A stretch of 64,000 bases of DNA from Sitta carolinensis (GCA_032173965.1 CM063311.1:1420271-1484270); one strand, 5' to 3'. Positions 1-32,814 are shown, counted from the stretch's first letter. Program-made: numbers and translations. The notes: generated by a model from the sequence alone, not told the origin.

Positions 1-79
1 CCCTTCTCCCGTTTCTCCCCCCCCCACTCCGATCCCATCCCCTCTCTCTCCCCCCCGCCCATCCCCGCCCGTGTCCCAC

Positions 80-5626
<5,547 letters not shown>

Positions 5627-5789
5627 GCCCCGCTAGCGCGGCGCTGTCGCGACATGTCGCGGAATAGCGCGATATATCGGGGAATAGCGGGAGATACCGC
5701 CGCGTCTCGCGAGGTACCGGCGGCTATCGCGATATATCGGGAGCTATCGGGACGTGTCGCGACAGCGCTGACCCCCCCGGCCCCCCCCG

Positions 5790-5870
5790 GCCCGGCCCGC
5801 GCTCCATGACGGGAATCGCCGAAACGCCGGCGGCAGCGGGCGCTGCCCAGAGCCCGCGCGGGGCCGGGCA
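5790..5870 (+). promoter_or_regulatory. SELENOW: candidate SECIS element of SELENOW
   Basis: About 180 nt after the stop: ATGA at 5806-5809, then GGG...CGCC (5811-5820), AAA at 5822-5824 in the apical loop, GGCG...CCC (5839-5848) pairing back, and GA at 5850-5851 for the non-Watson-Crick core. Flanking GC-rich arms (about 5790-5805 with 5852-5870) can form the basal helix. The 12-nt ATGA-to-AAA spacing fits eukaryotic SECIS rules. Found by eye, not by a folding program. Confidence 0.72.
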
Positions 5871-5904
5871 CGGGGGGCTGGGGGCGTCAGAGCCCCCCCG
5901 GACC

Positions 5905-7200
5905 CCCAGATTGCACCCTAAACCCTGGAATGGCACCCCAAAACCCTCAGAGACCCCCCGGACCCCCAGATTGCACCCTAAACCCTGGAATGGCACCCCA
6001 AACCCTCAGAGCCCCCCAAACCCCCCAGATTGCACCCTAAACCCTGGAATGGCACCCCAAAACCCTCAGAGACCCCCCAAAACCCTCAGAGCCCCCCAAA
6101 CCCCCCAGATTGCACCCTAAACCCTGGAATGGCACCCCAAAACCCTCAGAGACCCCGCAAAACCCTCAGAGCCCCCCGGACCCCCAGATTGCACCCTAAA
6201 CCCTGGAATGGCACCCCAAAACCCTCAGAGCCCCCCCAAAACCCTCAGAACCCCCCGGACCCCCCAGATTGCACCCTAAACCCTGGAATGGCACCCCAAA
6301 ACCCTCAGAGCCCCCCCGGACCCCCAGATTGCACCCTAAACCCTGGAATGGCACCCCAAAACCCTCAGAGACCCCCCGGACCCCCAGATTGCACCCTAAA
6401 CCCTGGAATGGCACCCCAAAACCCTCAGAGACCCCCCGGACCCCCAGATTGCACCCTAAACCCTGGAATGGCACCCAAACCCCTCAGAGCCCCCCAAAAC
6501 CCTCAGAGCCCCCCGAAACCCCCAGAGCCCACCCTAAATCCCTTAAATCCCTCAAATTTCACCCCAAATCCCCCCCAAACCCCCAGATTGCACCCTAAAT
6601 CCTGGAATTTCACCCCAAACCCCTCAGAGCCCACCCCAACCCCCCCAAATTTCACCCTAAATCCCTCAAATTTCACCCAAACCCCTTCATCCCACCCCAA
6701 ACCCCTCAGAGCCCACCCTAAATCCCTTAAACCCCCCAAATTTCACCCAAAATCCCACCCCAAACCCTCAAATTTCACCCCAAACCCCTCAAATTTCACC
6801 CTAAATCCATCAAATTTCACCCAAACCCTTTCATTCCACCCCAAACCCCTCAGAGCCCACCCAAAATCCTTAAACCCCTCAAATTTTACCCTAAATTCCA
6901 CCCAAACCCCTCAAATTTCACCCAAAATCCTCAAATTTCACCCAAACCCCTTCATCCCACCCCAAACCCTCAAATTTCACCCAAAATCACTCAAATTTCA
7001 CCCCAAACCCTTCAAATCCCACCCCAAACCCCTCAAATTTCACCCCAAACCCTTCAAATCCCACCCCAAACCCCTCAAATTTCACCCAAAATCACTCAAA
7101 TTTCACCCCAAACCCCTCAGAGCCCACCCAAAATCCCTTAAACCCCTCAAATTTCACCCAAAATCCCTTCATCCCACCCCAAATCCTTCAAGTTCCTCCC
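5905..7200. repeat. 60-bp tandem repeat grading into TCAAATTTCACCC repeat, SELENOW 3' flank
   Basis: To about 6480 a 45-75 bp unit containing CCCTAAACCCTGGAATGG and ACCCTCAGAG repeats around ten times. After that it degenerates into 17-25 bp units such as tcaaatttcaccccaaa. It probably lies in the long SELENOW 3' UTR or just downstream. Confidence 0.88.
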
Positions 7201-7482
7201 CAAAATTTTCCTTCCCCTCAAAAAAAAAAAAAAAAAAAAATATAAAAAAATTTCTCCTTTTCCCCCCAAACGCTCCTGCTCACCTCAGGTCCGTTTTCAG
7301 CCAAATTCAGCTTTTTTTTTTTTTTGGATTTTTCTCTCATGGAACATTCCCTGCCAGCTGGAAAAATGGGAAAAAACTCTTTAAAAACCACTGAAAATGC
7401 CCAATAATTTTATTGTCCCCCCGTTTATTCGCTCTCCACGCCCCAATTCCAGTTGCCTTCCGTGACTCGGTGGCCTTTTGGA

Positions 7483-7488
7483 AATAAA
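7483..7488 (+). terminator. SELENOW: AATAAA poly(A) signal, probably SELENOW
   Basis: First clean AATAAA downstream of the SELENOW stop, followed within 30 bp by a G/T-rich stretch. If used, the 3' UTR is about 1.9 kb and contains the minisatellite. 7500-8000 holds no gene I can support. Confidence 0.5.
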
Positions 7489-8009
7489 ATGTTGGAAATT
7501 TGAGCCGGATTTGGGGTTTTTTTTGGTGTTTTGTGGGGGTTTGGGAGCTGAGGGTGGAGGGATGGGGCTGTGACTCCTGCCAGGCTCTTGGGAATTCTGT
7601 TTTCTTGCTTAACGCTAAGGAGCAGGAATCAGGGAATTACAGAATTGTTCATTTTGGGAATAAAATATCGGGAATTCGAGCTGGATTTGGGGCTGTTTGA
7701 GGGGGTGCTTTGGGATCAACGTGCTCCGAGCTTCACCCCCTTAATCCTAAAAAAGACATGAAATTATGGAACAACTGCTCATTTTGGGGAATAAATATGG
7801 AAAACCGAGAGGAATTTCCTTGGTTTTGTGTGGGTTTTTTGGGGATCTACTGGATGGGAAAACAGACCTGAGGGAGACGCACCACAGCAATGACACCCCC
7901 CCCCCCCACCCCCGGAACAACCTCTACCTCAACCCCCCCAAAACCCAACATCGCGGATTTGATAAACCGGGGGTGGAGTTAATTAATTGGTATTAATTAA
8001 TTACCATTA

Positions 8010-11537
<3,528 letters not shown>

Positions 11538-11539
11538 GC

Positions 11540-12140
11540 CGGGAATGCCGGGAGTTCGGGAATGCCGGGAATGCCGGGAATGCCGGGAATCCGAGGGTTC
11601 TGGGGAGTTCGGAAACCCGGGGATTCCAGGAATTCAGGATTCCCGGGAATTTGGAAATCTGGGGGAAGCCGGGAAACTCCAGGGATCCGTTCCAGGAATC
11701 TGGGAATTCCGGGGAATTCGGAAATCTGTGGAGTTCCAGGGATCCAGGAATTCCAGGGAATCCGGGGAATTCCAGGGAATCCGGGGAATTCCAGGAATCT
11801 GGGAATTCTGGGGAATCCAGGACATTCCAGGAATCCATTCCAGGAATCCAGGAATTCCGGGGAATTGGGAAATCTGGGGATTCCGGGAATTCCGGGGAAT
11901 CTGGGGAATTCCAGGGATCCATTCCGGGGATTCCGGGAATTCCGGGAATTCGGAAATCTGGGGGATTCCAGGAATCCGGGAAATTCCGAGAATCTGGGAA
12001 TTCCAGGGAATCCAGGAATTCCAGGGAATCCGGGAAATTCCAAGAATCCAGGAAATTCCAGGCATCCAGGAATTCCAGGGAATCTGGGAAATTCCAGGAA
12101 TCCGGGAATCCTGGAAATCCTGGGAAATTCCAGAGCATTT
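11540..12140. repeat. GGGAATTCC-rich tandem repeat, H3.3 3' UTR/flank
   Basis: Variants of ccgggaattccagggaatc repeat about 30 times directly after the H3.3 stop. Many contain GGGGAATTCC or GGGAATTCC, which resemble kB sites. Confidence 0.88.
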
Positions 12141-12290
12141 GGAATTCCCGGTATTCCCGGAATTCCGCGCTCCCGAGCGAATTCCCCTCTTTTTGTACTC
12201 GTGGGTTCCTGGTTTTCTACACGTGGGGCTGGGGAGGATCCGGGGAATTTCGGGAAAATTTTCTGGGAATTTCGGGGGGGTTGCCGTCGG

Positions 12291-12461
12291 AATAAAGAAA
12301 ATCCCACAGAATTTTCTTTTTATTTTTTATTATTTTTACATCCAAAGCAAAAATTCGGGGAATTTTCCCAGTTTTGGGGAATTCCCGGTTTTCTACACCG
12401 GGATTTGGGGGAAAAAATGGGAATTTTGGGGGGGTGGGGACCCTGAATTTGGTGGAATAAA
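12291..12461 (+). terminator. H3-3: two AATAAA poly(A) signals for H3.3
   Basis: AATAAA at 12291-12296 and again at 12456-12461, each in a ggaataaagaaaat context. These suggest alternative 3' ends 0.75 and 0.92 kb after the stop. Confidence 0.6.
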
Positions 12462-12549
12462 GAAAATTCCAGGAAAATCTGGGAATTCCACCCCAAACTT
12501 TGGGAGGGATCCCGCAAATTCCCACCCTTGATCCCAAAATTTTGGGAGT

Positions 12550-12775
12550 GGGGTGAGGTTAATTAGGGAATTTGGGGGTTAATTAGGGAATGGGGGGGTT
12601 AATTAGGGAATTTTGGGGGGTTAATTAGGGAATTCTGGGGGTTAATTAAGGAATTTGGGGAGTTAATTAGGGATTTTTGGGGGTTAATTAGGGAATGGGG
12701 GTTAATTAGGGAATTTTGGGGTTAATTAGGGAATTCTGGGGGTTAATTAGGGAATTTGGGGGGGGTTAATTGGGG
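12550..12775. repeat. GTTAATTAGGGAATT tandem array
   Basis: About 11 copies of a 19-23 bp unit, each with a homeodomain core (TTAATTAG) and coincidentally TTAGGG. It lies between H3.3 and CRX, about 3.7 kb upstream of the CRX start codon. Confidence 0.9.
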
Positions 12776-13159
12776 TGGGCGTGGCTTCCCCACCTTCCCA
12801 GAATTAAGGAAACCCCAGGAAAATCCCGGATTTTTTTTTGGAATTCCCTAAAGAAACCTCACAATTTTGGGGGTTTTCCTGCACTTCCCGGCCCGGATCC
12901 CAAAATTCGGGGTCGGGGGGGATTGGGGGGGATTATCCCGGGACATTGATCACTCCTGACACCCCCGGGTAAATTTATCCCGATAATCGGGATTAGGGGG
13001 GGAGGGGCGGCCGCCTGAGCTCCCCGGGGGGAGGGGGAGGGGCCGGGGGGGGGTGGGGGAGGGGTCGATATCAAAATCCATCTTTTGATATCAAAATCGG
13101 GAGCGGGAAGGTGCCGGGAAAAGAGGGGCGGGGTGGGGGGTGGGAAAATCCCGGGGTTT

Positions 13160-13425
13160 TATAGCAAATCCTCAGGGATTTTCCTTTAAAGATCCCAAAA
13201 AAAATTCCCAATCCAGAGGGATTTTCCTTTAAAGATCCCAAAAAAATTCCCAATCCAGAGGGATTTTCCTTTAAAGAGCCCAAAAAAAATTCCCAATCCA
13301 GAGGGATTTTCCTTTAAAGAGCCCAAAAAAATTCCCAATCCAGAGGGATTTTCCTTTAAACATCCCAAAATTTCCCAATCCAGAGGGATTTTCCTTTAAA
13401 CATCCCAAAAAATTCCCAATCAATT
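13160..13425. repeat. approx. 42-bp tandem repeat (CAGAGGGATTTTCCTTTAAA)
   Basis: Six copies of a 36-44 bp unit containing AATCCAGAGGGATTTTCC and TTTAAA, intergenic between H3.3 and CRX. Confidence 0.88.
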
Positions 13426-13760
13426 ATTTTATATTAAAATCTCGATATTTATTTAAAAACAAACAGAGATTTTTAATACAAATAATCGATTTTTAACGAA
13501 AATTACTGAGACTTTTCAGACAAAATAATTATTTTTTTTTAAATTTTTTTAAGATTCGGATGCGAATAATCAAATTTTAAAATTTTTAAACGTAAAAATA
13601 ATCGATTTTTAATGCAGAGATCGATACGAACGCCGATTTTTAATCTCAATATCGCCCCGCCCCCTTCATTTATTCCCGTTTAATTCGCGATTCCAACCCC
13701 GAAATTCCCAAATTTTGCGTCGCAATTTTTTTATTTTTAATTTTTTTTTATTTGGGGGGG
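13426..13760. other. AT-rich island
   Basis: The only long AT-rich segment in the window, with several ATCGATTTTTAA-like near-repeats and T/A homopolymers. No open frame, transposon end or RNA gene recognised. A matrix-attachment or decayed element is possible. Confidence 0.5.
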
Positions 13761-14458
13761 GGGGGGTCTCGCCCCTCCCCCCACCCCGCCCCTCCCCCCC
13801 GCGCTCCCGGATTTGGGTTAATCCCCCCCCAAAAAAATAAAAAATAAAATAAAAAATTTAAAAAATCCGCGCGTCTGGAAAAACAGCGGATCGGGAATTC
13901 CGGGATTCCTCCCCCCCCCTTCCCCTTTTTTAATTTGCTCAATTCTCGGGGTTCATTTTGGGGGGAAAACGCCGGGATTTGGGAAAGTGGAATTTTTCAG
14001 GAGAAGCTTTTATTTATTTATTTATTTATTTTTAATTGGGGGGGGGGGGGGGATTTTCCTAAAATCCCAGCGCCCCCTCCCCGAAATTCCAGCCCGTTCC
14101 CCCCCACCCCCACTCCATTTTTTTCCCACTTTTTTTTCTCAATTTTTCCCCAATTTTTTTCCCACCGCCCCCTCCCCAAAATTCGGGGATCAGTTGGGGG
14201 GAGCGCCGGAATTTCGGAGATTATTTTATTTATTTTACAAATCCGCGGATAAAATTTTAATTAATTGGCGGGAAGGGGGGGGGGGGATGATTCCCCAAAT
14301 TCCAGCCCCTCCCCCCCCAGCCCCTCCCCCACCCCCCAGCCCCTCCCCCCGCTGTCCCCGCGTGTCCCCGCGGTCCAGACGTGGCAGCTGGGCCGGGATT
14401 AGTGTCACCCCCCCCCGGGAAAGGGGGGGCCAGGACGAGAGACCCCCCCCAAAAAAAA

Positions 14459-14930
14459 AATAAAAAACCAAAAAACCAAAATAAAATAAAATAAAATAAA
14501 ATAAAATAAAATAAAACCCCCCCGAGAGCCGGGGCGGTGTCGCCCCCCCCCCTATCCCAATGTCCCCCCCATTCCCTGTTTCCCCCCCCATTCCCTGTTT
14601 CCCCCCATTCCCTGTTTTCCCCCCATTCCCTGTTTTCCCCCCATTCCCTGTTTTCCCCCCATTCCCTGTTTTCCCCCCATTCCCTGTTTCCCCCCCCCCC
14701 ATTCCCTGTTTCCCCCCCATTCCATGTTTCCCCCCCATTCCCTGTTTCCCCCCCATTCCCTGTTTCCCCCCCCCATTCCATGTTTCCCCCCCCCCATGTC
14801 CCATGTTTCCCCCCCATTCCATGTTTCCCCCCCATTCCCTGTTTCCCCCCCATTCCCTGTTTTCCCCCCCTATCCCTGTCCCCCCATTCCCTGTTCCCCC
14901 CCATTCCCTTCCCCCGCCGCCCCACCCGTA
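14459..14930. repeat. (AAAAT)n followed by CATTCCCTGTTTCCCCC minisatellite
   Basis: Eight or nine AAAAT pentamers (14475-14515) are followed by about 20 copies of a 15-18 bp unit, ccattccctgttt plus a C run, ending just before the putative CRX promoter. Confidence 0.88.
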
Positions 14931-15020
14931 ATTGGCGCCGCATCGATTAGCCCCCGGGCCAATGTCACCCCACCCTGTCCCCCCCGATTAGGGGTGACAT
15001 CAGCGGGGGCTACTTAAGGT
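14925..15020 (+). promoter_or_regulatory. CRX: candidate CRX promoter with paired GATTA sites
   Basis: A short non-repetitive block holds TAATTGG (14929-14935, an inverted CCAAT), CGATTAG (14944-14950), CCAAT (14959-14963), CGATTAG (14985-14991), TGACATCA and a TTAA-containing TATA-like stretch near 15014. GATTA is the reverse complement of the OTX/CRX core TAATC, so autoregulation is plausible. TSS not demonstrated. Confidence 0.5.
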
Positions 15021-15054
15021 CTCCCCCCAGCCGCGTGGTGCCTCCCCTGTCCAC

Positions 15055-15390
15055 CGGCACTGCCGGCGATAGACACCGGCGATAGCCACCGGCGATAGAC
15101 CACCGGCGATAGACACCGGCGATGACACCGGCGATAGACACCCGGCGCACCGGCGATAGACATCACGGCGATAGACACCGGCGATAGACACCGGCATAGA
15201 CACCGGCGATAGACACCGGCGATAGACACCGGCGATAGACACCGGCGAGACACCGGCGATAGACACCGGCGACACCGGCGATAGCGGCGATAGCGGCGAC
15301 AGCGTGACACCGGCGATAGATAGCGGCGATACCGGCGATACCAGTGACACCAGTGACACTGGCGACACCACCAGAGTCACCGGTATCACC
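15055..15390. repeat. CACCGGCGATAGA 13-bp tandem repeat
   Basis: About 25 copies of a 13-bp unit (accggcgatagac) with truncated variants, grading into caccagtgacac-type units. Probably CRX 5' UTR or first intron. Confidence 0.9.
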
Positions 15391-15449
15391 AGTGTCACCC
15401 ACCAGTGTCACCCCCCAGTGCCGCCACTGCCACCGGTGTCACCGGCACA

Positions 15450-16260
15450 GGTACGGGGGACAGGAATGGGGACAGGAATGGGACAGGAATGGGGACACGG
15501 GGACAGGAATGGGGACACGGGGACAGAATGGGGACACGGGGACAACCGGGGACAGGGCCACCATGGCCATGGGGACAGGGCTGGGGACAGGAATGGGGAC
15601 ACGGGGACAGGGCTGGGGACAGGGCTGGGGACAGGGCTGGGGACACGGGGACAGGAATGGGGACACGGGGACAAGGGGGACAGGGCTGGGGACACGGGGA
15701 CAGGGCCACCATGGCCATGGGGACAGGGCTGGGGACAGGAATGGGGACACGGGGACAGGGGGACAGGGCTGGGGACAGGGGGACACGGGGGACAGAGCCA
15801 CCGTGGCCATGGGGACGGGGCCACCAGGACTCTGGGGACACCTCGGGATGGGGACAGGGGGACACAAGAGCCCTGGGGACAGGGGGACAGAGTTGGGGAC
15901 ACGGGGACAGGGCTGGGGACGGGGCCACCAGGACTCTGGGGACATCCCGGGACGGGGCACAGGGCCACCACAGCCCTGGGGACAGGGGGACAGGACAGGG
16001 GACACAGGGAACCCAGAGCCCTGGGGACACACCACTCGGGATGGGGACAGGGGGACAGAGGGACAGGGGGGACACAGGGACAGGGCCACCACAGCCCTGG
16101 GGACACCTCGGGATGGGGACAGGGGGACAGAGGGACAGGGGGACACAGGGACAGGGACCCCAGAGCCCTGGGGACACCTCGGGATGGGGACAGGGGGACA
16201 GAGGGACAGGGGGACACAGGGACAGGGCCACCACAGCCCTGGGGACATCCCGGGGCGGGG
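15450..16260. repeat. GGGGACAGG minisatellite upstream of CRX coding exon 1
   Basis: Units of 9-14 bp (ggggacaggaat, ggggacacg, ggggacagggct) with an embedded higher-order 60-90 bp unit containing ccctggggacacctcggg. Confidence 0.88.
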
Positions 16261-16383
16261 ACAGGCTGCAGAGCGCGGCGGTACCGGGCGGGTTTTGGGG
16301 GGCTCTGGGGGTCTCAGGGGGGCCCGTGCCGGTGTCCCCCGGTGCCAGCCGTGTCCCCGCGCTGTCCCCAAGGCCCCCCGGCC

Positions 16384-19334
<2,951 letters not shown>

Positions 19335-19369
19335 GGGGGGGTGGGGGGGTGGGGGCAGGGGGGGGTGGA

Positions 19370-20880
19370 GGTGAGGAGGATTCCTGGGGAAAGGAGGATT
19401 CCTGGGGAAAGGAGGATTCCTGGGAAAGGAGGATTCCTGGGGAAAGGAGGATTCCTGGGGAAAGGAGGATTGCCGGGGAAAGGAGGATTGCCGGGAAAGG
19501 AGGATTCCTGGGGAAAGGAGGATTCCTGGGGAAAGGAGGATTGCCGGGGAAAGGAGGATTCCTGGGAAAGGAGGATTGCCGGGGAAAGGAGGATTGCCGG
19601 GGAAAGGAGAATGCAATTCCTGGGGAAAGGAGAATTCCTGGGGAAAGGAGGATTGCCGGGGAAAGGAGGATCTGGAAGGAGGATTGCCGGGGAAAGGAGG
19701 ATTGCCGGGGAAAGGAGGATTCCTGGGGAAAGGAGGATTCCTGGGGAAAGGAGAATGCAATTCCTGGGGAAAGGAGGATTCCTGGGGAAAGGAGGATTCC
19801 TGGGAAAGGAGGATTCCTGGGGAAAGGAGGATTCCTGGGGAAAGGAGAATGCAATTCCTGGGGAAAGGAGGATTCCTGGGGAAAGGAGGATTCCTGGGAA
19901 AGGAGGATTCCTGGGGAAAGGAGGATTCCTGGGGAAAGGAGGATTCCTGGGGAAAGGAGGATTCCGGGGGAAAGGAGGATTGCCGGGGAAAGGAGGATTC
20001 CTGGGAAAGGAGGATTCCTGGGGAAAGGAGGATTCCTGGGGAAAGGAGGATTGCCGGGGAAAGGAGGATTCCTGGGGAAAGGAGAATGCAATTCCGGGGG
20101 AAAGGAGGATTCCTGGGGAAAGGAGGATTGCCGGGGAAAGGAGAATGCAATTCCTGGGGAAAGGAGGATTCCTGGGAAAGGAGGATTCCTGGGGAAAGGA
20201 GAATGCAATTCCTGGGGAAAAGGAGGATTCCTGGGGAAAGGAGGATTCCTGGGAAAGGAGGATTCCTGGGGAAAGGAGGATTCCTGGGGAAAGGAGGATT
20301 GCCGGGGAAAGGAGGATTCCTGGGAAAGGAGGATTCCTGGGAAGTTGGATTCCGGGAAAAGGAGGATTCCGGGAAAGGAGGATTCCTGGGAAAGGAGGAT
20401 TGCCGGGGAAAGGAGGATTCCTGGGGAAAGGAGGATTCCTGGGGAAAGGAGGATTCCTGGGAAAGGAGGATTGCCGGGGAAAGGAGGATTCCTGGGGAAA
20501 GGAGGATTCCTGGGGAAAGGAGGATTCCTGGGGAAAGGAGGATTCCTGGGAAAGGAGGATTCCTGGGGAAAGGAGGATTGCCGGGGAAAGGAGAATGCAA
20601 TTCCTGGGGAAAGGAGAATTCCTGGGGAAAGGAGGATTGCCGGGAAAAGGAGGATTCCTGAGGAAAGGAGAGTTCCCGGGGAAAGGAGGATTGCCGAGAA
20701 AAGGAGAATGCAATTCCTGGGGAAAGGAGAATGCAATTCCCGGGGAGCGGAGAGTGGAGAATTCAATTCCCGAGGAAAGGAGGATTGCCGGGAAACGGAG
20801 AATGCAATTCCCGGGGAAAGGAGGATTCCCGGGGAACGGAACGCGGAGAACGCAATTCCTGGGACTCGGAGAATTCCTGA
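19370..20880. repeat. GGAAAGGAGGATTCCTGGG minisatellite, CRX 3' flank
   Basis: About 80 copies of an 18-19 bp unit (ggggaaaggaggattcctg or ...ggattgccg) beginning 36 bp after the CRX stop, with interspersed GAGAATGCAATTCC variants. Gives very long spurious open frames on both strands. Confidence 0.92.
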
Positions 20881-20979
20881 GGCTTGAAAAACGGAGAATT
20901 CCCGGTTCGCGGACAATTCCCGGGAGCTCGGGGAATTTCGGGATCGTGGACAATTCCCCGGACAGACAATGCCCGGAGC

Positions 20980-21545
20980 AGGGATCATGAATTCCCGGGG
21001 AGCGGATCATGAATTCCCGGAGCAGGGATCATGAATTCCCGGGACACGGAACATTCCCGAATTCCCGGGGAGCGGATCATGAATTCCGGGACACGGATCA
21101 TGAATTCCCGGAGCAGGGATCATGAATTCCCGTGGCACGGATCATGAATTCCCGGGACACGGAACATTCCCGAATTCCCGGGGCGCGGATCATGAATTCC
21201 CGGGACACGGAGCATGAATTCCCGGAGCAGGGATCATGAATTCCCGGGCGCGGATCATGAATTCCCGGGGCGCGGATCATGAATTCCCGGAGCAGGGATC
21301 ATGAATTCCCGGGCAGGGATCATGAATTCCCGGGACACGGATCATGAATTCCGGGACACGGAGCATGAATTCCCGGAGCAGGGATCATGAATTCCCGGGG
21401 CGCGGATCATGAATTCCCGGGGCGCGGATCATGAATTCCCGGAGCAGGGATCATGAATTCCCGGAGCAGGGATCATGAATTCCCGGGACACGGAGCATGA
21501 ATTCCCGGGACACGGATCATGAATTCCCGGGTCCCAGAACATTCC
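20980..21545. repeat. ATCATGAATTCCCGG minisatellite
   Basis: About 25 copies of a 20-24 bp unit (gcagggatcatgaattcccg), nearly all with an EcoRI GAATTC palindrome. Distinct in sequence from the preceding array. Confidence 0.92.
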
Positions 21546-21929
21546 CGAATTCCCGGGAATTCCTCCTGGCTCGGGCACCGAAAATTCCCGGAGAACCGAA
21601 AATTCCCGAGGCACGGTGCGTCCCGGGCCAGGAGAGATCCCGGCGGGATGGAGCATTCCCGGAGCTTCGGGGGATCCCCGGGATTTTGGGGATCCCCGGG
21701 ATTTTGGGGGGGATCCCCGGACTATTCCCGAGCCTCGGAGGATCCCTGGATCAGGGGGAGACCCCCGCCCCCAGCTGTGCTCGCCCCCCACCTCCCTCCT
21801 CCTTCCCGGAAGGAAAAAAGCTGGAAAAGAGGAAATATCTATTAAAAAAAATAAAATAAAAAAAAAAATTAAAAAAAAAAAAGTGAGAAAATGGGAGGGG
21901 GCGTCGTTAATTAACGGTAATGAGGAGAA

Positions 21930-22260
21930 TTGGGGGGGAGGGCTTTGGGGGTCTTGGAGATCCCGGGGGGGGCTTTGGGGGGGGGCTGGGGATGTCCGAG
22001 GGTCTTGGGAACCCCGGGGGGGGGGGCTTTGGGGGGGTCTGGGGGATCCTCGGGGGTTTTTTTTGGGGGGGGGGTCTGGGGGTCTTGGGAATCCCGGGAT
22101 TGGGGATCTTGGGAATCCCGGGTTTTTTTTTTGGGGGGGTCTGGGGGTCTTGGGAATCCCGGTTTGTTTTTCGGGGGGTCTGAGGGGGCTCTGGGGATCC
22201 TCGGGGGGATCTTTGGGGGTTCAGGGGGGTCTGGGGGTCTTTGCCCCCCCTCAATCCCCC
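21930..22260. repeat. GGGGGTCTTGGGAATCCCG repeat upstream of DMAC2
   Basis: G-rich units with ggggggtctgggggtcttggga. A short AT-rich stretch (21835-21890) with A runs precedes it, containing AATAAA that could end CRX transcripts, though it may simply be low-complexity. Confidence 0.7.
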
Positions 22261-22299
22261 TCCGGCCCGCCAGGGGGCGCCACGGCCGGGGGGCGTGGC

Positions 22300-22401
22300 C
22301 AGATGGAGATGGGCGTGACCAGCCACAGATGGGCGTGGCCAAAGCGAGGGGGAGGGAACAGCGGCGCCACGTGACCGCGCGGGTCACGTGGGACGGCCAA
22401 G
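22300..22401 (+). promoter_or_regulatory. DMAC2: DMAC2 promoter with inverted E-box pair
   Basis: GGGCGTGGCC GC-boxes (22310-22345), then CCACGTGACC (22367-22376) and GGTCACGTGG (22382-22391), a perfect 10-bp inverted repeat with a 5-bp spacer. Each arm has a CACGTG core in the TCACGTGAC-like context of USF/TFE-type factors. AAGATGGCGGC (YY1-like) overlaps the start codon. Confidence 0.68.
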
Positions 22402-25673
<3,272 letters not shown>

Positions 25674-25678
<5 letters not shown>

Positions 25679-25722
25679 ACCCCGAGTGAAATAAATCCCG
25701 AAGAGAATAAATCCTGAATAAA
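25674..25722 (+). terminator. DMAC2: tandem AATAAA cluster at DMAC2 stop
   Basis: Four AATAAA motifs (25674, 25689, about 25705, about 25716) in 13-16 bp near-repeats of tcccgaatggaataaa. The first overlaps the TAA stop, implying a very short 3' UTR. Confidence 0.72.
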
Positions 25723-25794
25723 AGAAACCCCAAAGAAATCCCTTCGTCTCCCACGGATTTGGGGGTTCCTGGGTGCTGCCCCGTGCTGGGAATT

Positions 25795-26240
25795 CATGGG
25801 GATGGGGAAAAAGGGGGGGAAAAATCCCGTGGGAATGGGAGAAAAACCCGTGGGAATGGGAGAAAAACCCCGTGGGAATGGGAAAAAGGGGGGAAAAAAT
25901 CCCGTGGGAATGGGGAAAATCCCATGGGAATGGGAGAAAAACCCGTGGGAATGTGGAAAATCCCATGGGAATGGGAGAAAAAACCCGTGAATAGCGGCGA
26001 TTTTGGGGGAATATCGGCGATTTTTGGGGGGTTAGAGGGTTCCTGGGGGGGTTTGGGGGTTCCTGGTGTGGTTTAGGGGGTCCTGGGGGGGTTTGGGGGG
26101 TCCTGGAGTGGTTTAGGGGGGTTCTCTTAGGGCTTGGGGGTCCTGTGGGCTTTTAGGGGGTCCTGAAGGGGTTTGGGGGTCCTGGTGTGGTTTAGGGGGG
26201 TCCTGGTGTGTTTTAGGGGGTTCTCTTGGAGTTTGGGGTG
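25795..26240. repeat. GTGGGAATGGGAGAAAAACCC and GGGGTCCTGGTGTGGTTTAG repeats
   Basis: Intergenic between the convergent DMAC2 and SIRT2 genes: about ten 20-25 bp units to 25990, then about twelve G-rich units to 26240. No gene seen. Confidence 0.85.
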
Positions 26241-26430
26241 TCCCCAGAGCGTCCTGGGGGTCTCTGGGAGGCGTTTTGGGTGGTCCTGTTTTGCACACAC
26301 ACATTGCCCCCCACATTTTGGAGCTCTGAACCCCCTTTTTTCCTCCTTTCTGGAATTTTTTTTCCCTTTGGATTTCTCTTTTCTCCTTGAAGGAAAAACG
26401 AAACCCCCCCCGTCCCTCGAGGTCCCTCCG

Positions 26431-32814
<6,384 letters not shown>

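Noticed and set aside
5905..6600. CCCTAAA motifs as interstitial telomere
   Set aside because: The heptamer occurs once per ~60-bp unit, not in tandem; same for TTAGGG at 12550-12775.
13426..13760. Transposable element in the AT-rich island
   Set aside because: No terminal repeats, target-site duplication, CR1-like 3' end or protein remnant could be seen.
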